In this document: positions 24,648 to 32,134 of the stretch, in pieces
Position numbering within the stretch: the stretch's first letter is position 1
Layout: each line of letters opens with the position of its first letter
From: an uncultured Flavobacteriales bacterium
Lineage (GTDB): Bacteria > Bacteroidota > Bacteroidia > Flavobacteriales_G > Salibacteraceae
Direction: 5' to 3'
Length of the DNA: 37,939 nucleotides
Assembly (NCBI GenBank): GCA_913020435.1
Contig: CAJVZZ010000026.1
Span: 1 to 37,939 of the forward strand
The notes under the pieces: model-generated
The model's database searches: none
What the model saw: only the letters and a program-made list of their open reading frames with translations
What the model was told of the DNA's origin: nothing
Translations under genes and position numbers: made by a program

Positions 24648-24668
24648 ATTTTGGGAACCTTTCTATAA

Positions 24669-25388
24669 CTAGCGCTGCATACTTTTACGATATCGCCGCA
24701 TTTCTCCTACCAGCTTCAATACTTCAGTCGCTGCTTGCACTACTATTTTGAGTGAAGCACCTTTACTCTTTCCGCCTTCACGATCTAAGTATTTGGATTT
24801 GTATTCTTTAATCGTGTAACCTTCTAATAGCATCTTAGCGCAAATTTCACTTTCCACCAAACTGCTCTTAATGCGCAGATCCAAACTCTTTAATCCATCA
24901 TTTTTGTAGATCTTAACCCAGTTGACATCGTGCATGTTAATCCCGATTAAAACCTTATTAACCATTCGATTGGCTAAGGAAAGAACGTTTCGGAATAATG
25001 AATAAGAGGTATTCTCTACTCGATAAAACGAGATGATTTCTTTTGGGTTTACATTCATATGTGGAACCAATTCATCCAAATCAAATTGACCATCACCAGG
25101 AACAAAACAAACGTTCTCTAAACTGGCATTTGAATAGCCATTATGCAAAGAAGGACCTATGCCCATATTGTGCACTTGATTTATAAACTTTACTCTAGGA
25201 TTATGAGCAGCTATTGCACTTACAATTTTAGCAGAATTGTCCTTACTACCATCGTTAACAACAACAATCTCATAGTCTTGCGCAATTTGTTTTAGGGTAG
25301 ACTCCACGTTAGCAATTACCTTTTTTATGGTAGCCGCTTCGTTGTAACAAAGCACTACTATGGACCAAGTTTGCAGTGGAACCGACAT
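24669..25388 (-). CDS. Family 2 glycosyltransferase
   Basis: A 239-residue GT-A fold enzyme. The N-terminal nucleotide-sugar site is WSIVVLCYNEAATI with VVVNDGSKDNS (residues about 42-52), and PGDGQFDLDEL (about 97-107) takes the DXD position, as in polyprenol-phosphate mannosyl/glucosyl transferases of the DPM1 type. No membrane anchor follows, so it would act at the membrane face. Substrate and acceptor cannot be named. It is the last gene of a compact four-gene minus-strand cassette, four bases after the DegT gene stop. Confidence 0.9.
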   Translation of the reverse strand: MSVPLQTWSIVVLCYNEAATIKKVIANVESTLKQIAQDYEIVVVNDGSKDNSAKIVSAIAAHNPRVKFINQVHNMGIGPSLHNGYSNASLENVCFVPGDGQFDLDELVPHMNVNPKEIISFYRVENTSYSLFRNVLSLANRMVNKVLIGINMHDVNWVKIYKNDGLKSLDLRIKSSLVESEICAKMLLEGYTIKEYKSKYLDREGGKSKGASLKIVVQAATEVLKLVGEMRRYRKSMQR

Positions 25389-25392
25389 ACGC

Positions 25393-26490
25393 TTAATAGG
25401 CGTTTATTACCTCAATGGCTTTAGCCAATTCATCGTCTCTCAATTCAGGAAACATGGGCAAACTCACACAATGTGCAGCTAAATACTCTGCATTTGGAAA
25501 ATCGCCTTCTTTATGTCCTAAATAAGTACATGCTTTTTGCAGGTGACAAGAGATTGGATAATGCATTCCACTATATACACCGTTCTCTTTTAAGTAATTC
25601 ATAAAGTGTTCTCTGTCATCAACCGTAACTACGAATAAATGGTATACCGAATTTGACCATTCAGGTTGCGCCTGCATTTTTACTTTATCGTTGGTAACCT
25701 GCGTTTGATATGCTTTCGCAATTTCTCTTCTTCGGTTGTTCCATTTGTCAATGTGCTTCAACTTTACGCTCAATACAGCGCCTTCTAGCCCACCCATTCG
25801 GCAGTTAAAACCCAATTCTTGGTGAAAATACTTTTCTTCGCTTGCGTGGTTCTTTACGAGCTGAATCCTGTCGTAATATGTCTTGTTATTGGTAGTAACA
25901 CCTCCACCTTCACCAAAGGTTCCTAAATTCTTTCCTGGATAAAAGCTAAAGCAAGCCATTTCGCCTAAAGAACCCGCTTTACGACCTTTATAAGTAGCAC
26001 CATGAGCTTGAGCAGAGTCTTCCAATACTGGAATTCCGTGCTTTTCGCCTATTGCTATCAACGCATCCATATCGCAGGGTTGACCATACAAATGCACACC
26101 AATAATCACTTTTGTGTTTGGAGTAATCTTCTCTTCTACTTTTGTAACGTCAATTTCCCAAGTATCTGGATCACAATCCACAAAAACTGGAGTTGCTTTC
26201 ATATACATAGGTCCCCAAACGGTAGCGATAAACGTATTTGCAGGTAGAATAACCTCGTCGCCTTCTTTGATGTCCATAGCAACCATGGCCATGTGTAAAG
26301 CTTCGGTTCCGTTACTTACTGCACTTGCGTATTTGGTATCGCACCAATCTGCAAAGCTTTCTTCAAACTTCTGTACAAATGGACCTCCACTGAAGGCTGT
26401 AATTTTCATTACGTCATCCATTGCACTTTTAACTTCTTCTTTGATCGACTCGTACTGACGAGATAGATTCATAAACGGTACTGGTTCCAT
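25393..26490 (-). CDS. DegT/DnrJ/EryC1 family sugar aminotransferase
   Basis: A 365-residue PLP-dependent aminotransferase of the nucleotide-sugar type, fold type I. The signature parts are SNGTEALH at about 59-66, the phosphate/ring region with Asp158 in LEDSAQAHGA, and the Schiff-base Lys187 in FYPGKNLGTFGEGGG. Enzymes like WbpE and FdtB amine 3-keto or 4-keto UDP/dTDP sugars with glutamate. The ATG overlaps the acetyltransferase stop by one base. With its two upstream neighbours it would form a 3-amino-type sugar, then an N-acyl derivative; the exact sugar is not determined. Confidence 0.92.
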   Translation of the reverse strand: MEPVPFMNLSRQYESIKEEVKSAMDDVMKITAFSGGPFVQKFEESFADWCDTKYASAVSNGTEALHMAMVAMDIKEGDEVILPANTFIATVWGPMYMKATPVFVDCDPDTWEIDVTKVEEKITPNTKVIIGVHLYGQPCDMDALIAIGEKHGIPVLEDSAQAHGATYKGRKAGSLGEMACFSFYPGKNLGTFGEGGGVTTNNKTYYDRIQLVKNHASEEKYFHQELGFNCRMGGLEGAVLSVKLKHIDKWNNRRREIAKAYQTQVTNDKVKMQAQPEWSNSVYHLFVVTVDDREHFMNYLKENGVYSGMHYPISCHLQKACTYLGHKEGDFPNAEYLAAHCVSLPMFPELRDDELAKAIEVINAY

Positions 26491-26990
26491 TACTTTTCTT
26501 CGTTTAAATATCGTTTAATACGAGCTGGGTTGCCCGCTACTATTGCATTTTCAGGTATATCTTTGGTTACCACTGAACCAGCACCTACTATGGCGTTATC
26601 GCCAATCGTAATTCCTCCAAGTATCGTTGCACTGGTTCCAATGCTTACTCGGTTTCCAATTTTAGTAATTACTAATTCCCAATCGTCATCGGTTTGCATA
26701 CTTCCATCAGCATTTACTGCTCTGGGAAACATATCGTTGATAAAGGATACATTATGACCAACAAAAACTCCGTCTCCAATATGCACACCTTCACAAATGA
26801 AGGTATGAGAAGATATTTTACAATCTTTTCCTATCGTTGCACCTTTCTGAATTTCTACAAAGGTTCCGATCTTAGAACGATCACCGATTTCGCAGCCGTA
26901 AGCATTCACAAAATCGTAAATCTTTACGTCTTCACCTACTTGAACATTGTTCAACGAGCGTTTTGGAGAATCTTCTGAAAGGTTTTTCAT
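26490..26990 (-). CDS. Left-handed beta-helix acyltransferase for an amino sugar
   Basis: A 166-residue hexapeptide-repeat protein: GCEIGDRSKIGTFVEIQKGA, TIGKDCKISSHTFICEGVHI, NVSFIND and IGDNAIVGAGSVVTKDIP show the (I/V)G-x4 pattern across most of the length. Proteins such as WbpD and FdtC transfer an acetyl group to the amino group put on by the neighbouring DegT enzyme. A His near 54 in SSHTF and Asn/Asp in FINDMFPR are plausible active-site parts. Start and stop both overlap neighbours by one base. Confidence 0.9.
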   Translation of the reverse strand: MKNLSEDSPKRSLNNVQVGEDVKIYDFVNAYGCEIGDRSKIGTFVEIQKGATIGKDCKISSHTFICEGVHIGDGVFVGHNVSFINDMFPRAVNADGSMQTDDDWELVITKIGNRVSIGTSATILGGITIGDNAIVGAGSVVTKDIPENAIVAGNPARIKRYLNEEK

Positions 26991-28000
26991 TATGAAAACT
27001 TCACTTCAGCTCCACCATTCTTAATCGATTGATCAGAAGCTTCTAAAATTTCAACAACTTTCAATCCTTCTTCACCACCGTTAATTGGTTTGATACCTTT
27101 GGTAATCGCATCATAAAAGTGCTCAGTCTCCAATTTCAATGCTTCTAAAGCAGCAACCTTGGGACTTTGCATATCTCCAGAACGGTAAGAAATCAACAAA
27201 TTATAGATGTCACTTTTGTCGTTTACTTCTACTCCTTTGTCGTACACCTTTAGTTTGTAATCCGGTTCAACATCGTCCCAAACTAACATCTTGTTGCTTC
27301 CTGCCAATAAAGTCTGACGGATTTTAACCGGAGACATCCAGTTTGCATTAAAATGCGCTATAAAGTTGTTTTCGTATTGTACCGTCAAATAAGCTACGTC
27401 TTCTAATCCTCTTCCGAAGTGAGAAGAACCAGTAGCATTCAACGAAACTGGTTTTAAGTTCGGAATCAAATACTGCATGATAGAAATATCGTGTGGTACT
27501 AAATCCCAAATTACGTTTACGTCATGCTGGAACAAACCTAAATTTACACGCATAGAATCGTAGTAGTACAAATCACCCATTGTGCCGTTGTCTACCAATT
27601 CTTTCATCTTGCGAACAGCGCCTGTGAACAAGAAAGTATGATCAACCATAATAACTAACCCTTTCTGGGCAGCTAAATCAATCAATTCTTTTGCTTGATC
27701 CGAAGTTGCAGTAAACGGTTTTTCTAAGAAAACATGTTTACCATTTTCCAACGCTTTTTTCGCCAAAGGAAAATGTGCAAATACCGGAGTTACAATCGCA
27801 ACTGCATCTATCGAATTATCTTTTAATATTTCGTCTGCGTCCGTTACACCTTCAATTCCTTTAAAAGCACCCGCAAGTGCTGTAAGTCGATCTGGCGATT
27901 TGTCACAAACCTTTGTTACTTCTATCTCTGGGTGGTTATTGAAATTTCTAACAATATTTGGTCCCCAGTAACCGTATCCTATAACTCCTGCTTTGATCAT
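26990..28000 (-). CDS. Gfo/Idh/MocA-type nucleotide-sugar dehydrogenase
   Basis: The 336-residue NAD-dependent oxidoreductase heads the cassette. The Rossmann glycine motif VIGYGYWGPNIVRNF starts at residue 6, the catalytic EKP is at 93-95, and a HDISIMQYL block corresponds to the catalytic His region. It would oxidise a ring position of a UDP sugar to a keto group for the downstream aminotransferase, as WbpB does, although overall it looks closer to the non-WbpB class that opens with GYWGPN. The stop overlaps the acyltransferase start by one base. The promoter core is at 28023-28034. Confidence 0.9.
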   Translation of the reverse strand: MIKAGVIGYGYWGPNIVRNFNNHPEIEVTKVCDKSPDRLTALAGAFKGIEGVTDADEILKDNSIDAVAIVTPVFAHFPLAKKALENGKHVFLEKPFTATSDQAKELIDLAAQKGLVIMVDHTFLFTGAVRKMKELVDNGTMGDLYYYDSMRVNLGLFQHDVNVIWDLVPHDISIMQYLIPNLKPVSLNATGSSHFGRGLEDVAYLTVQYENNFIAHFNANWMSPVKIRQTLLAGSNKMLVWDDVEPDYKLKVYDKGVEVNDKSDIYNLLISYRSGDMQSPKVAALEALKLETEHFYDAITKGIKPINGGEEGLKVVEILEASDQSIKNGGAEVKFS

Positions 28001-28022
28001 GTGCTATTTTTTCGTAGGACTG

Positions 28023-28034
28023 CAAATATATTTG
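28023..28034. promoter_or_regulatory. Symmetric bidirectional promoter core
   Basis: CAAATATATTTG is a 12-base perfect palindrome that reads TATATTTG (TAnnTTTG) on both strands. One orientation serves the sugar cassette (leader about 20 bases) and the other the Ycf48-like gene at 28087 (leader about 50 bases). No well-placed TTG -33 element was found for the plus strand. Confidence 0.5.
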
Positions 28035-28086
28035 ATTGCCGATTCCAATTTGTTTTTTTATTTAGGTTTTCCTTTAATTTTCACAA

Positions 28087-29151
28087 ATGAAAAAATTCCT
28101 TCTTATCACCTTGTTAAGTGCAGTAGCTTCTAGTTGTACATTCGAGCAAAAAGACCCTTACACACTCATAAACAGACCATTGCAAAGCAATACGCAAATT
28201 AGCATTCGATCTATTCAAGCTTTTGATGACAGCACGATTTGGGCAACGGGAAACAGTGGAACCATTCTAAAGTCTTTTGATGCTGGCGAAAGTTGGGATG
28301 TAATGACCATTCCAGGTCATGAATCTTCAGACTTTAGAGACTTACAATTGTTTGGTAAGAAAAAGGCAATTGTAATGTCCATTGGAAGTCCTGCAAAAAT
28401 CTTTAGAACTAAAAACGGAGGGAAATCTTGGTGGTTGACTTACTTCAATGAAGATCCAGATATTTTCTTGGACGGAATGACTTTCCTAAACGATGAAATC
28501 GGAGTTGCTTTTGGCGATGCTATTGGGACGCGTATTCCAATCATTCGCACTATAAATGGAGGAAATAGCTGGGAAATGCTTGACGAAATGGATTTACCTC
28601 GTGCCTTGCCTAAAGAAGGCGGCTTTGCAGCAAGTGGAACGAGTATCAGAACACTTAACGACAGCACTTTAGTTATTGGAATGGGATATCCACGTGGTCG
28701 TGTTTTACGCTCAACAGACAGAGGTTTGACTTGGGAATTCTACCTTTCGCATTTAGGAAATAATGAAAATTCTAGAGGAGTTTACTCCATGGCTTTCAAG
28801 AAAAGCTCAAATGAATCCAAAACCATGATTGGACTCGCTGTCGGAGGATCTTGGGAAGAACCAGACAATCATAATTTGATTTTATCTCGTTCTAAAAATG
28901 AGGGAAAAGATTGGACAATAATTTCGGAAAATGCTCCAAAAGGATATCGATCAGCTGTTGATTTTGCTCCAGATAAAAACCTTGCTATTTGCACCGGTAG
29001 CAATGGAACCGACATAAGTTTTGATGAAGGCCTAACTTGGAAGAGCTTTAGTAAAAATGGTTTTAATGCTATTGGATTCACTCCTAGTGGCAAGTATGCG
29101 TATTTGGCTGGTAATAATGGAAAGATTAGTCGCGTTTCGTTTTTGGAGTAG
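28087..29151 (+). CDS. Ycf48/BNR-repeat propeller lipoprotein
   Basis: The 354-residue protein has a lipoprotein signal with Cys17 (VASSC). Seven-bladed propeller repeats of the Ycf48/BNR type follow, with the S.D.G..W motif repeated: SFDAGESWDVM, FRTKNGGKSWWLTY, RTINGGNSWEMLD, RSTDRGLTWEFYLS, SKNEGKDWTII and SFDEGLTWKSFS. In cyanobacteria Ycf48 assists photosystem assembly; in Bacteroidota such lipoproteins are of unknown role and are probably anchored to the outer membrane. It is divergent from the sugar cassette and shares its promoter core. Confidence 0.85.
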   Translation: MKKFLLITLLSAVASSCTFEQKDPYTLINRPLQSNTQISIRSIQAFDDSTIWATGNSGTILKSFDAGESWDVMTIPGHESSDFRDLQLFGKKKAIVMSIGSPAKIFRTKNGGKSWWLTYFNEDPDIFLDGMTFLNDEIGVAFGDAIGTRIPIIRTINGGNSWEMLDEMDLPRALPKEGGFAASGTSIRTLNDSTLVIGMGYPRGRVLRSTDRGLTWEFYLSHLGNNENSRGVYSMAFKKSSNESKTMIGLAVGGSWEEPDNHNLILSRSKNEGKDWTIISENAPKGYRSAVDFAPDKNLAICTGSNGTDISFDEGLTWKSFSKNGFNAIGFTPSGKYAYLAGNNGKISRVSFLE

Positions 29152-29209
29152 AAATAGGTTTCTTTTTTGTTCTTCCCTTCGCGGTACCATTATATTGGTG
29201 ACCAAGGAG

Positions 29210-29320
29210 GTCATGCTGAATTTAGTTCAGCAGCTCGCCGTCAATATTAGCGCGATTATGAACAGCTATTTCACGCAATCCGCTAAAGCGGCATTGGTTC
29301 AATTGCACTTCCAGAATGAC
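29210..29320. repeat. Small REP/MITE-like palindromic repeat unit
   Basis: The 111-base segment is bounded by GTCATGCTGAA at 29210-29220 and TCCAGAATGAC at 29310-29320, which form an inverted pair (9 of 11 match). Inside, TGCTGAA-TTTAG-TTCAGCA (29214-29232) is a perfect 7-base hairpin, and CCGCTAAAGCGG (29280-29291) is a second dyad. Sequences of this form recur widely between genes in Bacteroidota, here just after the Ycf48-like gene and before the convergent DUF1599 gene. Confidence 0.55.
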
Positions 29321-29345
29321 GGTAATTCATTAAGAATTGGGAAAT

Positions 29346-29888
29346 TCAATTCCCCTCATCCAACTTAATCAGCGCAAATACCGAATAATTCAACATATCC
29401 AAGTAGTTAGCGTCAATACCTTCAGAGATTAAGGTTTTGCCTTTGTTGTCTTCGATTTGTTTGATACGCAAGATTTTCATGAGAATAAGGTCTGTAAGCG
29501 AACTAATCCGCATATCTCTCCAAGCTTCGCCGTAATCGTGATTTTTGTTTTCCATTAGCGACTTGGCTTCTTTTGACCAACGGTCGTAACTCGCCATAGC
29601 TTTTTCAAGCTGCATATCGGTATCAGCCGCTTCGCCCAGTTCCAACTGAATTAAAGCCATAATGCAGTAATTGACGATTCCAATGTATTCTGGTAGAATC
29701 CCCTCTCCTACTTTACTCACACCTTTATCTTCCAATGTCTTGATTCTATTGGCTTTGATAAAGATTTGATCGGTAAGCGAAGTGGTTCTAAGAATGCGCC
29801 AAGCGCTGCCGTAATCGGCCATTTTCTTTTGAAAAATGTCTCTACAAGACCCAATTGCCTTGTTGTATTGTTCTGATGTATTTGCCAT
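29346..29888 (-). CDS. DUF1599 family protein
   Basis: The 180-residue protein has two tandem DUF1599 copies (about 1-90 and 95-180): each has a D-x-x-x-K...YG-x-A-W-R...S-L-T-D...K..RI..L/E core. The pattern suggests a MazG/dUTPase-like all-alpha bundle; the biochemical role is not established. It is divergent from folP. A possible symmetric promoter core lies between them. The DUF1599-folP-cdaA neighbourhood is common in this phylum from memory, so a shared control is plausible. Confidence 0.88.
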   Translation of the reverse strand: MANTSEQYNKAIGSCRDIFQKKMADYGSAWRILRTTSLTDQIFIKANRIKTLEDKGVSKVGEGILPEYIGIVNYCIMALIQLELGEAADTDMQLEKAMASYDRWSKEAKSLMENKNHDYGEAWRDMRISSLTDLILMKILRIKQIEDNKGKTLISEGIDANYLDMLNYSVFALIKLDEGN

Positions 29889-29909
29889 GAATGATTCCTT
29901 CTACTTTTG
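29881..29909 (+). promoter_or_regulatory. Promoter of folP-cdaA
   Basis: TTTG at 29881-29884, a 17-base spacer, and TACTTTTG at 29902-29909 form the best -33/-7 pair in the window, matching the Bacteroidota consensus TTTG-N17..23-TAnnTTTG. The -7 part also forms TACTTTTGCAAAGTA with its mirror image towards DUF1599. Confidence 0.6.
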
Positions 29910-29955
29910 CAAAGTAATTCAATTCGATAATTGCTCAAAAAGAATGTTTTAAACA

Positions 29956-30792
29956 ATGACCATTAATTGTAAAGGAAATCTGATCGATTTGTCAAAACCC
30001 AAGGTAATGGGGATCTTGAATGTTACTCCCGATTCATTTTTTGACGGAGGCAAACACAACTCAAACGATTTAGCCTTAGAGAAAACCGAGCAAATGCTCA
30101 ATGAAGGTGCCAATTTTATTGATATAGGAGCTTATTCGTCTCGTCCAGGCGCTACACATATTTCAGAGGAAGAAGAGATTAATCGACTGTCTGTATTAAG
30201 GGAAATTACGAAGCGATTTCCGGAAGTCCTAGTATCCATTGACACTTTTAGGAGCAATGTGGCTCGATTTGCTGTTGAAAACGGTGCTTGCATTGTAAAT
30301 GATATTTCGGCAGGAAACCTTGATAAGGAGATGTTTGCAACAGTTGCTGATTTACAGGTGCCCTACATTGCAATGCACATGCAAGGAAACCCAGAGACGA
30401 TGCAACACAATCCAACTTATACAGAACAAGGTGTAACCGTTCAGGTAGTTAAGGAGCTTTCTAAGGTGGTAAGCGATTTAAACATATTGGGTGTAAACGA
30501 TATTATTCTTGATCCTGGTTTTGGATTCGGTAAAACCGTTGAAGACAATTACCAGTTACTTAGAGAATTGGATCATTTGAATATTTTGAATTGTCCAATA
30601 TTAGTTGGCATATCCCGAAAATCAATGATAAATAAAGTACTAAAAATCAATCAAAAAGAGTCGCTTAACGGAACTACTGCTTTACACATGAAGGCACTGG
30701 AAAACGGAGCCAGTATCTTAAGAGTACACGACGTTAAAGAAGCAACACAAGCAATTCAATTGCATGCGGCATATCATGGTGAATTCAATTAA
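29956..30792 (+). CDS. folP: Dihydropteroate synthase
   Basis: The 278-residue TIM-barrel enzyme condenses p-aminobenzoate with the pterin diphosphate in folate synthesis. Landmarks are GILNVTPDSFFDGG (19-32), the pterin loop GAYSSRPGA near 60, SIDTFR near 95, VNDISAG near 115, LDPGFGFGKT near 190 and the ending RVHDVKEA. The length is the usual one. The gene overlaps the cdaA frame at its 3' end, and its TAA is inside the cdaA start region. This is the target site for sulfonamides in general. Confidence 0.96.
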   Translation: MTINCKGNLIDLSKPKVMGILNVTPDSFFDGGKHNSNDLALEKTEQMLNEGANFIDIGAYSSRPGATHISEEEEINRLSVLREITKRFPEVLVSIDTFRSNVARFAVENGACIVNDISAGNLDKEMFATVADLQVPYIAMHMQGNPETMQHNPTYTEQGVTVQVVKELSKVVSDLNILGVNDIILDPGFGFGKTVEDNYQLLRELDHLNILNCPILVGISRKSMINKVLKINQKESLNGTTALHMKALENGASILRVHDVKEATQAIQLHAAYHGEFN

Positions 30793-31585
30793 TATTGCAC
30801 AGGTGCTAGCTTTCATACATATCGACTTCCTTGATATTCTGGATATATTTCTAGTTGCATGGCTGCTTTATCAATTATACCATATTGTAAAAGGCACGCT
30901 GGCCATTCGTATTTTCATGGGATTGTTTGGTATCTATCTTTTCTGGAAGATTGTTGAAGCATTAAATATGGAGTTGCTTTCTGAAATACTTGGGCAATTT
31001 ATTGGTGTTGGAGTTATTCTATTAATCATCGTTTTTCAGCAGGAACTGCGAAAGTTCTTACTCATGCTGGGAAATACAGACTTTATCAATAATAGAATCT
31101 TTAAACAAAACCTCTTTCATTTTGGAGCAAGAGAACAAAATGAGCTGACTATAAACACTAAAATCATCGCTGAAGCCTGCATAAATATGGCTAAGACAAA
31201 GACGGGTGCGCTTATCGTAATTAGCCATTCACCAGATATCGATTTTTACATCGGTAGCGGCGAAATTTTGAACGCTCGTTTGAGTTCTTCATTGTTGGAA
31301 AGTATCTTCTTTAAAAATGCACCTATGCACGATGGGGCTGTTTTAATACGAAATAATACTGTTTTAGCTGCGAGTTGCGTATTGCCTGTATCTGACAAAG
31401 AAGACCTTCCTTCTGATCTCGGAACACGTCACAGAGCTGCTTTAGGAGTATCTGAAGAGACTTCGGCAATTGCCATTACGGTATCTGAAGAAACTGGCAG
31501 GATAGGCACTACAAAAAGTGGAATACTAAAGCAAAATATTACTCCTGCTAACCTAAATGCACATTTACAGATGTTGCTTAAATAG
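30776..31585 (+). CDS. cdaA: Diadenylate cyclase, CdaA-type
   Basis: The enzyme makes cyclic di-AMP from two ATP. Three membrane helices occupy the N-terminal ~95 residues, followed by a DAC domain with MHDGAVLI (DGA) and GTRHRAALG (RHR), the two active-site motifs. c-di-AMP controls potassium and osmotic balance. The frame begins at 30764; ATG at 30776 (MVNSIN) is chosen as the likelier start, though the ATG at 30764 is also possible. Both starts lie inside the end of folP, so translation is coupled to it. Confidence 0.92.
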   Translation: MVNSINIAQVLAFIHIDFLDILDIFLVAWLLYQLYHIVKGTLAIRIFMGLFGIYLFWKIVEALNMELLSEILGQFIGVGVILLIIVFQQELRKFLLMLGNTDFINNRIFKQNLFHFGAREQNELTINTKIIAEACINMAKTKTGALIVISHSPDIDFYIGSGEILNARLSSSLLESIFFKNAPMHDGAVLIRNNTVLAASCVLPVSDKEDLPSDLGTRHRAALGVSEETSAIAITVSEETGRIGTTKSGILKQNITPANLNAHLQMLLK

Positions 31586-31900
31586 CACTGCAGTGCGTCG
31601 GTTGTCTCTGGAATTGACTCTTTATCTTTAAAAGCCTTTAGCGGTAAAACACCATAACCTTGATTGTAATGTTCCCTATTGTTCCAGATTCTATTGCAAA
31701 ATTATTGTGGAATTGTCTACCCAATGGAAATCCAAAGGATGTAGCTAAACAAGGTTTTTTAGCAATAGGACCACTGGGTTTAACAAGTTTCCATTTGTCA
31801 ACGTCTAAACCACATTGAACACCTAAATACATGTTACTTTGAGACCAGGACACCTCATTAAAAGACAAAAAGAAGATAATCGAAACAAAGCACAAACTCC
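31586..31900 (-). pseudogene. Remnant of an outer-membrane barrel protein
   Basis: A frame on the minus strand (31638-31895) has a signal-like FVSIIFFLSF then SWSQ and the barrel-like NMYLGVQCGLD, FGFPLGRQFHNNFAIESG, but it starts only at a TTG with AAGGAG too close to it. It stops after KVMVFYR without the expected barrel length. The next frames read AKGF and KDKESIPETTDA, which fit the continuation of such a protein (ESG....SKGFK.) after one or more frameshifts. The gene is therefore probably decayed. It lies just past the cdaA stop. Confidence 0.4.
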
Positions 31901-31957
31901 TTATTCAGACTTTACCGACTAACAATAAAGTTATGAGGTTTATTGTAAAAACGAAGT

Positions 31958-32128
31958 TTAACCTTCTGCAAGGTCAATCTTAGCAACAAGCTCCTCAGCT
32001 TCAGCAGTCTTTCTGTCACTCGCTACACGATCAGTTTTACTTAACATGTAAGCTTGTTTAAGTAATTCATTTCGCTTTTCAATGAGCTTTTCCTTTTCAG
32101 TTTTGGACTTGAATAAGTTACCGAACAT
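31958..32128 (-). CDS. Lacal_2735-type small protein
   Basis: The 56-residue protein reads MFGNLFKSKTEKEKLIEKRN...LLKQAYMLSKTDRVASDRKT..AEAEELVAKIDLAEG. This pattern of F/L start, KTEKEKL, LLK.AY.LSKT.R..SD.KTAEA is that of the Lacal_2735 family known from Flavobacteriia, which is all-helical with no assigned function. The ATG at 32128 lies 6 bases after the stop of the ABC1 kinase gene, so the gene is the third in the TetR-ABC1 operon. Confidence 0.8.
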   Translation of the reverse strand: MFGNLFKSKTEKEKLIEKRNELLKQAYMLSKTDRVASDRKTAEAEELVAKIDLAEG

Positions 32129-32134
32129 AATTTC

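Larger units (their letters stand above)
24204..24668. other. Intergenic region with hairpins and a possible broken mini gene
   Basis: There is no intact gene. The region contains a TAATTTTG box for the pentapeptide gene (24211-24218, minus) and a perfect 8-base hairpin CTATCTCT-CAAAA-AGAGATAG at 24328-24348. A terminator-like TCCTC-TTTT-GAGGA followed by T residues lies at 24434-24452 (plus). A possible frameshifted small membrane protein at 24499-24647 is listed separately. Nothing else is seen. Confidence 0.4.

Noticed and set aside
29057-29368. Plus-strand frame crossing the Ycf48-like gene end and the REP-like repeat
   Set aside because: It is a shadow of the propeller gene that reads on through the repeat. 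No start site and no domain are seen.
31585-31596. GCACTGCAGTGC palindrome just past the cdaA stop
   Set aside because: It has no loop for a terminator and no T tract, and nothing nearby suggests an operator.
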